From: Aulostomus chinensis
Lineage: Eukaryota > Chordata > Actinopteri > Syngnathiformes > Aulostomidae
DNA length: 64,000 bases
Direction: 5' to 3'
Assembly (NCBI GenBank): GCA_037954235.1
Contig: JBBMOA010000046.1
Span: forward strand, 141,007-205,006
Shown here: positions 37,578 through 50,289 of the stretch, one piece after another
How positions within the stretch are numbered: the first letter of the stretch is position 1
Layout of the letters: every line of letters starts with the position of its first letter
Made by a program: the position numbers and the translations under genes
The notes under the pieces: model-generated
Database searches by the model: none
What the model was told of the DNA's origin: nothing
What the model saw: only the letters and a program-made list of their open reading frames with translations

Positions 37578-39259
37578 AGAACTCCTGTATTTTGATGAAA
37601 ACTCACTGAAATCAAGCTGTAACTTCAAGTTTATGCATCTTTCTATGCTTTCAGGTTGAAACTTGACTGAAAACTCACTTTGAACAAAAGTTATGGCATT
37701 TTTGTATCACAGGTCACAAATAGTGTTTTCTCAGCGAGAGTAGGCCAAAATGAACACTTCATGCAGAACTCCTGTATTTTGATGAAAACTCACTGAAATC
37801 AAGCTGTAACTTCAAGTTTATGCATCTTTCTATGCTTTCAGGTTGAAACTTGACTGAAAACTCACTTTGAACAAAAGTTATGGCATTTTTGTATCACAGG
37901 TCACAAATAGCGTTTTCTCAGCGAGAGAAGGCCAAAATGAACACTTCATGCAGAACTCCTGTATTTTGAAGAAAACTCACTGAAATCAAGCTGTAACTTC
38001 AAGTTTATGCATCTTTCTATGCTTTCAGGTTGAAACTTGACTGAAAACTCACTTTGAACAAAAGTTATTGCATTTTTGTATCACAGGTCACAAATAGTGT
38101 TTTCTCAGCGAGAGAAGGCCAAAATGAACACTTCATGCAGAACTCCTGTATTTTGATGAAAACTCACTGAAATCAAGCTGTAACTTCAAGTTTATGCATC
38201 TTTCTATGCTTTCAGGTTGAAACTTGACTGAAAACTCACTTTGAACAAAATTATGGCATTTTTGTATCACAGGTCACAAATAGTGTTTTCTCAGCGAGAG
38301 AAGGCCAAAATGAACACTTCATGCAGAACTCCTGTATTTTGATGAAAACTCACTGAAATCAAGCTGAAACTTCAAGTTTATGCATCTTTCTATGCTTTCA
38401 GGTTGAAACTTGACTGAAAACTCACTTTTAAAAAAAGTTATGGCATTTTTGTATCACAGGTCACAAATAGTGTTTTCTCAGCGAGAGAAGGCCAAAATGA
38501 ACACTTCATGCAGAACTCCTGTATTTTGATGAAAACTCACTGAAATCAAGCTGTAACTTCAAGTTTATGCATCTTTCTATGCTTTCAGGTTGAAACTTGA
38601 CTGAAAACTCACTTTTAAAAAAAGTCATGGCATTTTTGTATCACAGGTCACAAATAGTGTTTTCTCAGCGAGAGAAGGCCAAAATGAACACTTCATGCAG
38701 AACTCCTGTATTTTGATGAAAACTCACTGAAATCAAGCTGTAACTTCAAGTTTATGCATCTTTCTATGCTTTCAGGTTGAAACTTGACTGAAAACTCACT
38801 TTGAACAAAAGTTATGGCTGTTCTGTGTCGCAGGTCACAAATAGCGTTTTCTCAGCGAGAGAAGGCCAAAATGAACACTTCATGCAGAACTCCTGTATTT
38901 TGAAGAAAACTCACTGAAATCAAGCTGTAACTTCAAGTTTATGCATCTTTCTATGCTTTCAGGTTGAAACTTGACTGAAAACTCACTTTGAACAAAAGTT
39001 ATGGCATTTTTGTATCACAGGTCAAAAATAGTGTTTTCTCAGCGAGAGAAGGCCAATATGAACACTTCATGCAGAACTCCTGTATTTTGATGAAAACTCA
39101 CTGAAATCAAGCTGTAACTTCAAGTTTATGCATCTTTCTATGCTTTCAGGTTGAAACTTGACTGAAAACTCACTTTGAACAAAAGTTATGGCATTTTTGT
39201 ATCACAGGTCACAAATAGTGTTTTCTCAGCGAGAGAAGGCCAAAATGAACACTTCATGC
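37204..39259 (+). repeat. Partial re-duplication of the end of copy B (offsets 7 and 13 monomers)
   Basis: The AAGTCATGG monomer at 37204 (position 22 of copy B) has a counterpart at 38512, seven monomers later less one deleted base. The CCAATATG monomer at 36456 has a counterpart at 38886, thirteen monomers later less the same base, followed by the same neighbours up to AGTTGATGC at 39260. Two different offsets within 2 kb show overlapping smaller duplications at the edge of the 23-monomer block. Confidence 0.75.
38139..38324 (+). repeat. 186-bp monomer (1-bp deletion)
   Basis: GAACAAAAGTTATGG reads GAACAAAATTATGG, one base missing near 38250. Confidence 0.9.
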
Positions 39260-39445
39260 AGAACTCCTGTATTTTGATGAAAACTCACTGAAATCAAGCT
39301 GTAACTTCAAGTTGATGCATCTTTCTATGCTTTCAGGTTGAAACTTGACTGAAAACTCACTTTGAACAAAAGTTATGGCATTTTTGTATCACAGGTCACA
39401 AATAGCGTTTTTCAGCGAGACAAGGCCAAAATGAACACTTCATGC
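39260..39445 (+). repeat. Mosaic junction monomer between domains 2 and 3, 186 bp
   Basis: The left half carries the domain 2 marker AGTTGATGC and continues the duplicated series that leads up to it. The right end carries GAGACAAGG, the first copy of the domain 3 marker. One base is missing between the two markers, where TTTTCTC has become TTTTTC at about 39407-39413. It looks like a crossover or repair junction. Confidence 0.75.
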
Positions 39446-40006
39446 AGAACTCCTGTATTTTGATGAAAACTCACTGAAATCAAGCTGTAACTTCAAGTTT
39501 ATGCATCTTTCTATGCTTTCAGGTTGAAACTTGACTGAAAACTCACTTTGAACAAAAGTTATGGCATTTTTGTATCACAGGTCACAAATAGTGTTTTCTC
39601 AGCGAGAGAAGGCCAAAATGAACACTTCATGCAGAACTCCTGTATTTTGATGAAAACTCACTGAAATCAAGCTGTAACTTCAAGTATATGCATCTTTCTA
39701 TGCTTTCAGGTTGAAACTTGATTGAAAACTCACTTTGAACAAAAGTTATGGCATTTTTGTATCACAGGTCACAAATAGTGTTTTCTCAGCGAGAGAAGGC
39801 CAAAATGAACACTTCATGCAGAACTCCTGTATTTTGATGAAAACTCACTGAAATCAAGCTGTAACTTCAAGTTTATGCATCTTTCTATGCTTTCAGGTTG
39901 AAACTTGACTGAAAACTCACTTTGAACAAAAGTTATGGCATTTTTGTATCACAGGTCACAAATAGTGTTTTCTCAGCGAGAGAAGGCCAAAATGAACACT
40001 TCATGC

Positions 40007-40191
40007 AGAACTCCTGTATTTTGATGAAACTCACTGAAATCAAGCTGTAACTTCAAGTTTATGCATCTTTCTATGCTTTCAGGTTGAAACTTGACAGAAA
40101 ACTCACTTTGAACAAAAGTTATGGCATTTTGTATCACAGGTCACAAATAGTGTTTTCTCAGCGAGAGAAGGCCAAAATGAACACTTCATGC
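40007..40191 (+). repeat. 185-bp monomer (two 1-bp deletions)
   Basis: GATGAAAACTC reads GATGAAACTC near 40025, and the five-T run of GGCATTTTTGTATC is four T near 40127. This is the last length variant seen; all later monomer starts are in exact 187-bp register. Confidence 0.9.
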
Positions 40192-41687
40192 AGAACTCCT
40201 GTATTTTGATGAAAACTCACTGAAATCAAGCTGTAACTTCAAGTTTATGCATCTTTCTATGCTTTCAGGTTGAAACTTGACTGAAAACTCACTTTGAACA
40301 AAAGTTATGGCATTTTTGTATCACAGGTCACAAATAGTGTTTTCTCAGCGAGAGAAGGCCAAAATGAACACTTCATGCAGAACTCCTGTATTTTGATGAA
40401 AACTCACTGAAATCAAGCTGTAACTTCAAGTTTATGCATCTTTCTATGCTTTCAGGTTGAAACTTGACTGAAAACTCACTTTGAACAAAAGTTATGGCAT
40501 TTTTGTATCACAGGTCACAAATAGTGTTTTCTCAGCGAGAGAAGGCCAAAATGAACACTTCATGCAGAACTCCTGTATTTTGATGAAAACTCACTGAAAT
40601 CAAGCTGTAACTTCAAGATTATGCATCTTTCTATGCTTTCAGGTTGAAACTTGACTGAAAACTCACTTTGAACAAAAGTTATGGCATTTTTGTTTCACAG
40701 GTCACAAATAGTGTTTTCTCAGCGAGAGAAGGCCAAAATGAACACTTCATGCAGAACTCCTGTATTTTGATGAAAACTCACTGAAATCAAGCTGTAACTT
40801 CAAGTTTGTGCATCTTTCTATGCTTTCAGGTTGAAACTTGATAGAAAACTCACTTTGAACAAAAGTTATGGCTGTTCTGTGTCGCAGGTCACAAATAGCG
40901 TTTTCTCAGCGAGAGAAGGCCAAAATGAACACTTCATGCAGAACTCCTGTATTTTGATGAAAACTCACTGAAATCAAGCTGTAACTTCAAGTTTATGCAT
41001 CTTTCTATGCTTTCAGGTTGAAACTTGACTGAAAACTCACTTTGAACAAAAGTTATGGCATTTTTGTATCACAGGTCACAAATAGTGTTTTCTCAGCGAG
41101 AGAAGGCCAAAATGAACACTTCATGCAGAACTCCTGTATTTTGATGAAAACTCACTGAAATCAAGCTGTAACTTCAAGTTTATGCATCTTTCTATGCTTT
41201 CAGGTTGAAACTTGACTGAAAACTCACTTTGAACAAAAGTTATGGCATTTTTGTATCACAGGTCACAAATAGTGTTTTCTCAGCGAGAGAAGGCCAAAAT
41301 GAACACTTCATGCAGAACTCCTGTATTTTGATGAAAACTCACTGAAATCAAGCTGTAACTTCAAGTTTATGCATCTTTCTATGCTTTCAGGTTGAAACTT
41401 GACTGAAAACTCACTTTGAACAAAAGTTATGGCTGTTCTGTGTCGTAGGTCACAAATAGCGTTTTCTCAGCGAGACAAGGCCAAAATGAACACTTCATGC
41501 AGAACTCCTGTATTTTGATGAAAACTCACTGAAATCAAGCTGTAACTTCAAGTTTATGCATCTTTCTTTGCTTTCAGGTTGAAACTTGACTGAAAACTCA
41601 CTTTGAACAAAAGTTATGGCATTTTTGTATCACAGGTCACAAATAGTGTTTTCTCAGCGAGAGAAGGCCAAAATGAACACTTCATGC
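40192..41687 (+). repeat. 8-monomer unit in domain 3, copy 1
   Basis: Two consensus-like monomers are followed by AGATTATGC with TTGTTTCACAGG, then AGTTTGTGC with GATAGAAAAC, two consensus-like copies, a TGTTCTGTGTCG/GAGACAAGG monomer (here with GTCGTAGG) and CTTTCTTTGC. The first seven recur 1496 bp later (TTTGTG at 40805 and 42301). Confidence 0.82.
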
Positions 41688-43183
41688 AGAACTCCTGTAT
41701 TTTGATGAAAACTCACTGAAATCAAGCTGTAACTTCAAGTTTATGCATCTTTCTATGCTTTCAGGTTGAAACTTGACTGAAAACTCACTTTGAACAAAAG
41801 TTATGGCATTTTTGTATCACAGGTCACAAATAGTGTTTTCTCAGCGAGAGAAGGCCAAAATGAACACTTCATGCAGAACTCCTGTATTTTGATGAAAACT
41901 CACTGAAATCAAGCTGTAACTTCAAGTTTATGCATCTTTCTATGCTTTCAGGTTGAAACTTGACTGAAAACTCACTTTGAACAAAAGTTATGGCATTTTT
42001 GTATCACAGGTCACAAATAGTGTTTTCTCAGCGAGAGAAGGCCAAAATGAACACTTCATGCAGAACTCCTGTATTTTGATGAAAACTCACTGAAATCAAG
42101 CTGTAACTTCAAGATTATGCATCTTTCTATGCTTTCAGGTTGAAACTTGACTGAAAACTCACTTTGAACAAAAGTTATGGCATTTTTGTTTCACAGGTCA
42201 CAAATAGTGTTTTCTCAGCGAGAGAAGGCCAAAATGAACACTTCATGCAGAACTCCTGTATTTTGATGAAAACTCACTGAAATCAAGCTGTAACTTCAAG
42301 TTTGTGCATCTTTCTATGCTTTCAGGTTGAAACTTGATAGAAAACTCACTTTGAACAAAAGTTATGGCTGTTCTGTGTCGCAGGTCACAAATAGCGTTTT
42401 CTCAGCGAGAGAAGGCCAAAATGAACACTTCATGCAGAACTCCTGTATTTTGATGAAAACTCACTGAAATCAAGCTGTAACTTCAAGTTTATGCATCTTT
42501 CTATGCTTTCAGGTTGAAACTTGACTGAAAACTCACTTTGAACAAAAGTTATGGCATTTTTGTATCACAGGTCACAAATAGTGTTTTCTCAGCGAGAGAA
42601 GGCCAAAATGAACACTTCATGCAGAACTCCTGTATTTTGATGAAAACTCACTGAAATCAAGCTGTAACTTCAAGTTTATGCATCTTTCTATGCTTTCAGG
42701 TTGAAACTTGACTGAAAACTCACTTTGAACAAAAGTTATGGCATTTTTGTATCACAGGTCACAAATAGTGTTTTCTCAGCGAGAGAAGGCCAAAATGAAC
42801 ACTTCATGCAGAACTCCTGTATTGTGATGAAAACTCACTGAAATCAAGCTGTAACTTCAAGTTTATGCATCTTTCTATGCTTTCAGGTTGAAACTTGACT
42901 GAAAACTAACTTTGAACAAAAGTTATGGCTGTTCTGTGTCGCAGGTCACAAATAGCGTTTTCTCAGCGAGACAAGGCCAAAATGAACACTTCATGCAGAA
43001 CTCCTGTATTTTGATGAAAACTCACTGAAATCAAGCTGTAACTTCAAGTTTATGCATCTTTCTATGCTTTCAGGTTGAAACTTGACTGAAAACTCACTTT
43101 GAACAAAAGTTATGGCATTTTTGTATCACAGGTCACAAATAGTGTTTTCTCAGCGAGAGAAGGCCAAAATGAACACTTCATGC
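41688..43183 (+). repeat. 8-monomer unit in domain 3, copy 2
   Basis: This follows the unit at 40192 at an exact 8-monomer offset for AGATTATGC and AGTTTGTGC. Its GAGACAAGG monomer (42810) differs, carrying ATTGTGATG and ACTAACTTTG and lacking GTCGTAGG, and the last monomer is consensus-like. The GTCGTAGG form plus CTTTCTTTGC of copy 1 instead reappears 17 monomers later (41442 and 44621). Confidence 0.8.
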
Positions 43184-46100
43184 AGAACTCCTGTATTTTG
43201 ATGAAAACTCACTGAAATCAAGCTGTAACTTCAAGTATATGCATCTTTCTATGCTTTCAGGTTGAAACTTGATTGAAAACTCACTTTGAACAAAAGTTAT
43301 GGCATTTTTGTATCACAGGTCACAAATAGTGTTTTCTCAGCGAGAGAAGGCCAAAATGAACACTTCATGCAGAACTCCTGTATTTTGATGAAAACTCACT
43401 GAAATCAAGCTGTAACTTCAAGTTTATGCATCTTTCTATGCTTTCAGGTTGAAACTTGACTGAAAACTCACTTTGAACAAAAGTTATGGCATTTTTGTAT
43501 CACAGGTCACAAATAGTGTTTTCTCAGCGAGAGAAGGCCAAAATGAACACTTCATGCAGAACTCCTGTATTTTGATGAAAACTCACTGAAATCAAGCTGT
43601 AACTTCAAGTTTATGCATCTTTCTATGCTTTCAGGTTGAAACTTGACAGAAAACTCACTTTGAACAAAAGTTATGGCATTTTTGTATCACAGGTCACAAA
43701 TAGTGTTTTCTCAGCGAGAGAAGGCCAAAATGAACACTTCATGCAGAACTCCTGTATTTTGATGAAAACTCACTGAAATCAAGCTGTAACTTCAAGTTTA
43801 TGCATCTTTCTATGCTTTCAGGTTGAAACTTGACTGAAAACTCACTTTGAACAAAAGTTATGGCATTTTTGTATCACAGGTCACAAATAGTGTTTTCTCA
43901 GCGAGAGAAGGCCAAAATGAACACTTCATGCAGAACTCCTGTATTTTGATGAAAACTCACTGAAATCAAGCTGTAACTTCAAGATTATGCATCTTTCTAT
44001 GCTTTCAGGTTGAAACTTGACTGAAAACTCACTTTGAACAAAAGTTATGGCATTTTTGTATCACAGGTCACAAATAGTGTTTTCTCAGCGAGAGAAGGCC
44101 AAAATGAACACTTCATGCAGAACTCCTGTATTTTGATGAAAACTCACTGAAATCAAGCTGTAACTTCAAGTTTATGCATCTTTCTATGCTTTCAGGTTGA
44201 AACTTGACTGAAAACTCACTTTGAACAAAAGTTATGGCATTTTTGTATCACAGGTCACAAATAGTGTTTTCTCAGCGAGAGAAGGCCAAAATGAACACTT
44301 CATGCAGAACTCCTGTATTTTGATGAAAACTCACTGAAATCAAGCTGTAACTTCAAGTTTATGCATCTTTCTATGCTTTCAGGTTGAAACTTGACTGAAA
44401 ACTCACTTTGAACAAAAGTTATGGCATTTTTGTATCACAGGTCACAAATAGTGTTTTCTCAGCGAGAGAAGGCCAAAATGAACACTTCATGCAGAACTCC
44501 TGTATTTTGATGAAAACTCACTGAAATCAAGCTGTAACTTCAAGTTTATGCATCTTTCTATGCTTTCAGGTTGAAACTTGACTGAAAACTCACTTTGAAC
44601 AAAAGTTATGGCTGTTCTGTGTCGTAGGTCACAAATAGCGTTTTCTCAGCGAGACAAGGCCAAAATGAACACTTCATGCAGAACTCCTGTATTTTGATGA
44701 AAACTCACTGAAATCAAGCTGTAACTTCAAGTTTATGCATCTTTCTTTGCTTTCAGGTTGAAACTTGACTGAAAACTCACTTTGAACAAAAGTTATGGCA
44801 TTTTTGTATCACAGGTCACAAATAGTGTTTTCTCAGCGAGAGAAGGCCAAAATGAACACTTCATGCAGAACTCCTGTATTTTGATGAAAACTCACTGAAA
44901 TCAAGCTGTAACTTCAAGTTTATGCATCTTTCTATGCTTTCAGGTTGAAACTTGAATGAAAACTCACTTTGAACAAAAGTTATGGCATTTTTGTATCACA
45001 GGTCACAAATAGTGTTTTCTCAGCGAGAGAAGGCCAAAATGAACACTTCATGCAGAACTCCTGTATTTTGATGAAAACTCACTGAAATCAAGCTGTAACT
45101 TCAAGTTTATGCATCTTTCTATGCTTTCAGGTTGAAACTTGACTGAAAACTCACTTTGAACAAAAGTTATGGCATTTTTGTATCACAGGTCACAAATAGT
45201 GTTTTCTCAGCGAGAGAAGGCCAAAATGAACACTTCATGCAGAACTCCTGTATTTTGATGAAAACTCACTGAAATCAAGCTGTAACTTCAAGTTTATGCA
45301 TCTTTCTATGTTTTCAGGTTGAAACTTGACTGAAAACTCACTTTGAACAAAAGTTATGGCATTTTTGTATCACAGGTCACAAATAGTGTTTTCTCAGCGA
45401 GAGAAGGCCAAAATGAACACTTCATGCAGAACTCCTGTATTTTGATGAAAACTCACTGAAATCAAGCTGTAACTTCAAGTTTATGCATCTTTCTATGCTT
45501 TCAGGTTGAAACTTGACTGAAAACTCACTTTGAACAAAAGTTATGGCATTTTTGTATCACAGGTCACAAATAGTGTTTTCTCAGCGAGAGAAGGCCAAAA
45601 TGAACACTTCATGCAGAACTCCTGTATTTTGATGAAAACTCACTGAAATCAAGCTGTAACTTCAAGTTTATGCATCTTTCTATGTTTTCAGGTTGAAACT
45701 TGACTGAAAACTCACTTTGAACAAAAGTTATGGCATTTTTGTATCACAGGTCACAAATAGTGTTTTCTCAGCGAGAGAAGGCCAAAATGAACACTTCATG
45801 CAGAACTCCTGTATTTTGATGAAAACTCACTGAAATCAAGCTGTAACTTCAAGTTTATGCATCTTTCTATGCTTTCAGGTTGAAACTTGACTGAAAACTC
45901 ACTTTGAACAAAAGTTATGGCATTTTCTTATCACAGGTCACAAATAGTGTTTTCTCAGCGAGAGAAGGCCAAAATGAACACTTCATGCAGAACTCCTGTA
46001 TTTTGATGAAAACTCACTGAAATCAAGCTGTAACTTCAAGTTTATGCATCTTTCTATGCTTTCAGGTTGAAACTTGACTGAAAACTCACTTTGAACAAAA

Positions 46101-47110
46101 GTTATGGCATTTTTGTATCACAGGTCACAAATAGTGTTTTCTCAGCGAGAGAAGGCCAAAATGAACACTTCATGCAGAACTCCTGTATTTTGATGAAAAC
46201 TCACTGAAATCAAGCTGTAACTTCAAGTTTATGCATCTTTCTATGTTTTCAGGTTGAAACTTGACTGAAAACTCACTTTGAACAAAAGTTATGGCATTTT
46301 TGTATCACAGGTCACAAATAGTGTTTTCTCAGCGAGAGAAGGCCAAAATGAACACTTCATGCAGAACTCCTGTATTTTGATGAAAACTCACTGAAATCAA
46401 GCTGTAACTTCAACTTTATGCATCTTTCTATGCTTTCAGGTTGAAACTTGACTGAAAACTCACTTTGAACAAAAGTTATGGCATTTTTGTATCACAGGTC
46501 ACAAATAGTGTTTTCTCAGCGAAAGAAGGCCAAAATGAACACTTCATGCAGAACTCCTGTATTTTGATGAAAACTCACTGAAATCAAGCTGTAACTTCAA
46601 GTTTATGCATCTTTCTATGCTTTCAGGTTGAAACTTGACTGAAAACTCACTTTGAACAAAAGTTATGGCATTTTTGTATCACAGGTCACAAATAGTGTTT
46701 TCTCAGCGAGAGAAGGCCAAAATGAACACTTCATGCAGAACTCCTGTATTTTGATGAAAACTCACTGAAATCAAGCTGTAACTTCAAGTTTATGCATCTT
46801 TCTATGCTTTCAGGTTGAAACTTGACTGAAAACTCACTTTGAACAAAAGTTATGGCTGTTCTGTGTCGCAGGTCACAAATAGCGTTTTCTCAGCGAGACA
46901 AGGCCAAAATGAACACTTCATGCAGAACTCCTGTATTTTGAAGAAAACTCACTGAAATCAAGCTGTAACTTCAACTTTATGCATCTTTCTTTGCTTTCAG
47001 GTTGAAACTTGACTGAAAACTCACTTTGAACAAAAGTTATGGCATTTTTGTATCACAGGTCACAAATAGTGTTTTCTCAGCGAGAGAAGGCCAAAATGAA
47101 CACTTCATGC

Positions 47111-48045
47111 AGAACTCCTGTATTTTGATGAAAACTCACTGAAATCAAGCTGTAACTTCAAGTTTATGCATCTTTCTATGCTTTCAGGTTGAAACTTGAA
47201 TGAAAACTCACTATGAACAAAAGTTATGGCATTTTTGTATCACAGGTCACAAATAGCGTTTTCTCAGCGAGAGAAGGCCAAAATGAACACTTCATGCAGA
47301 ACTCCTGTATTTTGATGAAAACTCACTGAAATCAAGCTGTAACTTCAAGTTTATGCATCTTTCTATGCTTTCAGGTTGAAACTTGACTGAAAACTAACTT
47401 TGAACAAAAGTTATGGCTGTTCTGTGTCGCAGGTCACAAATAGCGTTTTCTCAGCGAGACAAGGCCAAAATGAACACTTCATGCAGAACTCCTGTATTTT
47501 GATGAAAACTCACTGAAATCAAGCTGTAACTTCAAGTTTATGCATCTTTCTATGCTTTCAGGTTGAAACTTGACTGAAAACTCACTTTGAACAAAAGTTA
47601 TGGCATTTTTGTATCACAGGTCACAAATAGTGTTTTCTCAGCGAGAGAAGGCCAAAATGAACACTTCATGCAGAACTCCTGTATTTTGATGAAAACTCAC
47701 TGAAATCAAGCTGTAACTTCAAGTATATGCATCTTTCTATGCTTTCAGGTTGAAACTTGACTGAAAACTCACTTTGAACAAAAGTTATGGCATTTTTGTA
47801 TCACAGGTCACAAATAGTGTTTTCTCAGCGAGAGAAGGCCAAAATGAACACTTCATGCAGAACTCCTGTATTTTGATGAAAACTCACTGAAATCAAGCTG
47901 TAACTTCAAGTTTATGCATCTTTCTATGCTTTCAGGTTGAAACTTGACTGAAAACTCACTTTGAACAAAAGTTATGGCATTTTTGTATCACAGGTCACAA
48001 ATAGTATTTTCTCAGCGAGAGAAGGCCAAAATGAACACTTCATGC
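47111..48045 (+). repeat. 5-monomer block, copy 1 of 3
   Basis: Order: TTGAATGAAAAC with CACTATGAAC; ACTAACTTTG with GAGACAAGG; consensus-like; AGTATATGC; TAGTATTTTC. It recurs at 48607 (8 monomers later) and 51412 (15 monomers after that). CTATGAAC starts at 47211, 48707 and 51512, exactly 1496 and 2805 bp apart. Confidence 0.9.
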
Positions 48046-48606
48046 AGAACTCCTGTATTTTGATGAAAACTCACTGAAATCAAGCTGTAACTTCAAGTTT
48101 ATGCATCTTTCTTTGCTTTCAGGTTGAAACTTGACTGAAAACTCACTTTGAACAAAAGTTATGGCATTTTTGTATCACAGGTCACAAATAGTGTTTTCTC
48201 AGCGAGAGAACGCCAAAATGAACACTTCATGCAGAACTCCTTTATTTTGATGAAAACTCACTGAAATCAAGCTTTAACTTCAAGTTTATGCATCTTTCTA
48301 TGCTTTCAGGTTGAAACTTGACTGAAAACTCACTTTGAACAAAAGTTATGGCTGTTCTGTGTCGCAGGTCACAAATAGCGTTTTCTCAGCGAGAGAAGGC
48401 CAAAATGAACACTTCATGCAGAACTCCTGTATTTTGATGAAAACTCACTGAAATCAAGCTGTAACTTCAAGTTTATGCATCTTTCTATGCTTTCAGGTTG
48501 AAACTTGACTGAAAACTCACTTTGAACAAAAGTTATGGCATTTTTGTATCACAGGTCACAAATAGTGTTTTCTCAGCGAGAGAAGGCCAAAATGAACACT
48601 TCATGC

Positions 48607-50289
48607 AGAACTCCTGTATTTTGATGAAAACTCACTGAAATCAAGCTGTAACTTCAAGTTTATGCATCTTTCTATGCTTTCAGGTTGAAACTTGAATGAA
48701 AACTCACTATGAACAAAAGTTATGGCATTTTTGTATCACAGGTCACAAATAGCGTTTTCTCAGCGAGAGAAGGCCAAAATGAACACTTCATGCAGAACTC
48801 CTGTATTTTGATGAAAACTCACTGAAATCAAGCTGTAACTTCAAGTTTATGCATCTTTCTATGCTTTCAGGTTGAAACTTGACTGAAAACTAACTTTGAA
48901 CAAAAGTTATGGCTGTTCTGTGTCGCAGGTCACAAATAGCGTTTTCTCAGCGAGACAAGGCCAAAATGAACACTTCATGCAGAACTCCTGTATTTTGATG
49001 AAAACTCACTGAAATCAAGCTGTAACTTCAAGTTTATGCATCTTTCTATGCTTTCAGGTTGAAACTTGACTGAAAACTCACTTTGAACAAAAGTTATGGC
49101 ATTTTTGTATCACAGGTCACAAATAGTGTTTTCTCAGCGAGAGAAGGCCAAAATGAACACTTCATGCAGAACTCCTGTATTTTGATGAAAACTCACTGAA
49201 ATCAAGCTGTAACTTCAAGTATATGCATCTTTCTATGCTTTCAGGTTGAAACTTGACTGAAAACTCACTTTGAACAAAAGTTATGGCATTTTTGTATCAC
49301 AGGTCACAAATAGTGTTTTCTCAGCGAGAGAAGGCCAAAATGAACACTTCATGCAGAACTCCTGTATTTTGATGAAAACTCACTGAAATCAAGCTGTAAC
49401 TTCAAGTTTATGCATCTTTCTATGCTTTCAGGTTGAAACTTGACTGAAAACTCACTTTGAACAAAAGTTATGGCATTTTTGTATCACAGGTCACAAATAG
49501 TATTTTCTCAGCGAGAGAAGGCCAAAATGAACACTTCATGCAGAACTCCTGTATTTTGATGAAAACTCACTGAAATCAAGCTGTAACTTCAAGTTTGTGC
49601 ATCTTTCTATGCTTTCAGGTTGAAACTTGATAGAAAACTCACTTTGAACAAAAGTTATGGCTGTTCTGTGTCGCAGGTCACAAATAGCGTTTTCTCAGCG
49701 AGAGAAGGCCAAAATGAACACTTCATGCAGAACTCCTGTATTTTGATGAAAACTCACTGAAATCAAGCTGTAACTTCAAGTTTGTGCATCTTTCTATGCT
49801 TTCAGGTTGAAACTTGATAGAAAACTCACTTTGAACAAAAGTTATGGCTGTTCTGTGTCGCAGGTCACAAATAGCGTTTTCTCAGCGAGAGAAGGCCAAA
49901 ATGAACACTTCATGCAGAACTCCTGTATTTTGATGAAAACTCACTGAAATCAAGCTGTAACTTCAAGTTTATGCATCTTTCTATGCTTTCAGGTTGAAAC
50001 TTGACTGAAAACTCACTTTGAACAAAAGTTATGGCATTTTTGTATCACAGGTCACAAATAGTGTTTTCTCAGCGAGAGAAGGCCAAAATGAACACTTCAT
50101 GCAGAACTCCTGTATTTTGATGAAAACTCACTGAAATCAAGCTGTAACTTCAAGTTTATGCATCTTTCTATGCTTTCAGGTTGAAACTTGACTGAAAACT
50201 CACTTTGAACAAAAGTTATGGCATTTTTGTATCACAGGTCACAAATAGTGTTTTCTCAGCGAGAGAAGGCCAAAATGAACACTTCATGC
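48607..50289 (+). repeat. 9-monomer block, copy 1 (15-monomer offset)
   Basis: It begins with the five-monomer series TTGAATGAAAAC/CACTATGAAC to TAGTATTTTC, continues with two adjacent AGTTTGTGC/GATAGAAAAC monomers (49542 and 49729), and ends in two consensus-like copies. The whole series returns at 51412 with every marker exactly 2805 bp (15 monomers) away. Confidence 0.9.
49542..49915 (+). repeat. Adjacent identical monomer pair
   Basis: Two neighbouring monomers share the rare combination AGTTTGTGC, GATAGAAAAC, TGTTCTGTGTCG and C at p147. Related blocks at 40753 and 42249 have only one such monomer, so this looks like a single-monomer duplication. The pair was later copied as part of the 15-monomer event (52347-52720). 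Confidence 0.85.

Larger units (their letters stand above)
11964..39259 (+). repeat. Array domain 2: TTGAAGAAAA / GAGAGTAGG / TTTTAAAAAAAG monomers
   Basis: This stretch holds monomers 65-210. Markers are p19 T to A (TTGAAGAAAA, first seen near 13660), p164 A to T (GAGAGTAGG and near forms, from about 13435), the pair p105 G to T plus p108 C to A (TTTTAAAAAAAG, from about 13935 to 38620), AAAACCCACT, AAGTTATTGC and AGTTGATGC. Combinations of these markers recur in fixed order, which defines the duplicated blocks annotated separately. GAGAGTAGG and TTTTAAAAAAAG were not seen outside this stretch. TTGAAGAAAA reappears once in domain 3, near 46940. Confidence 0.8.
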
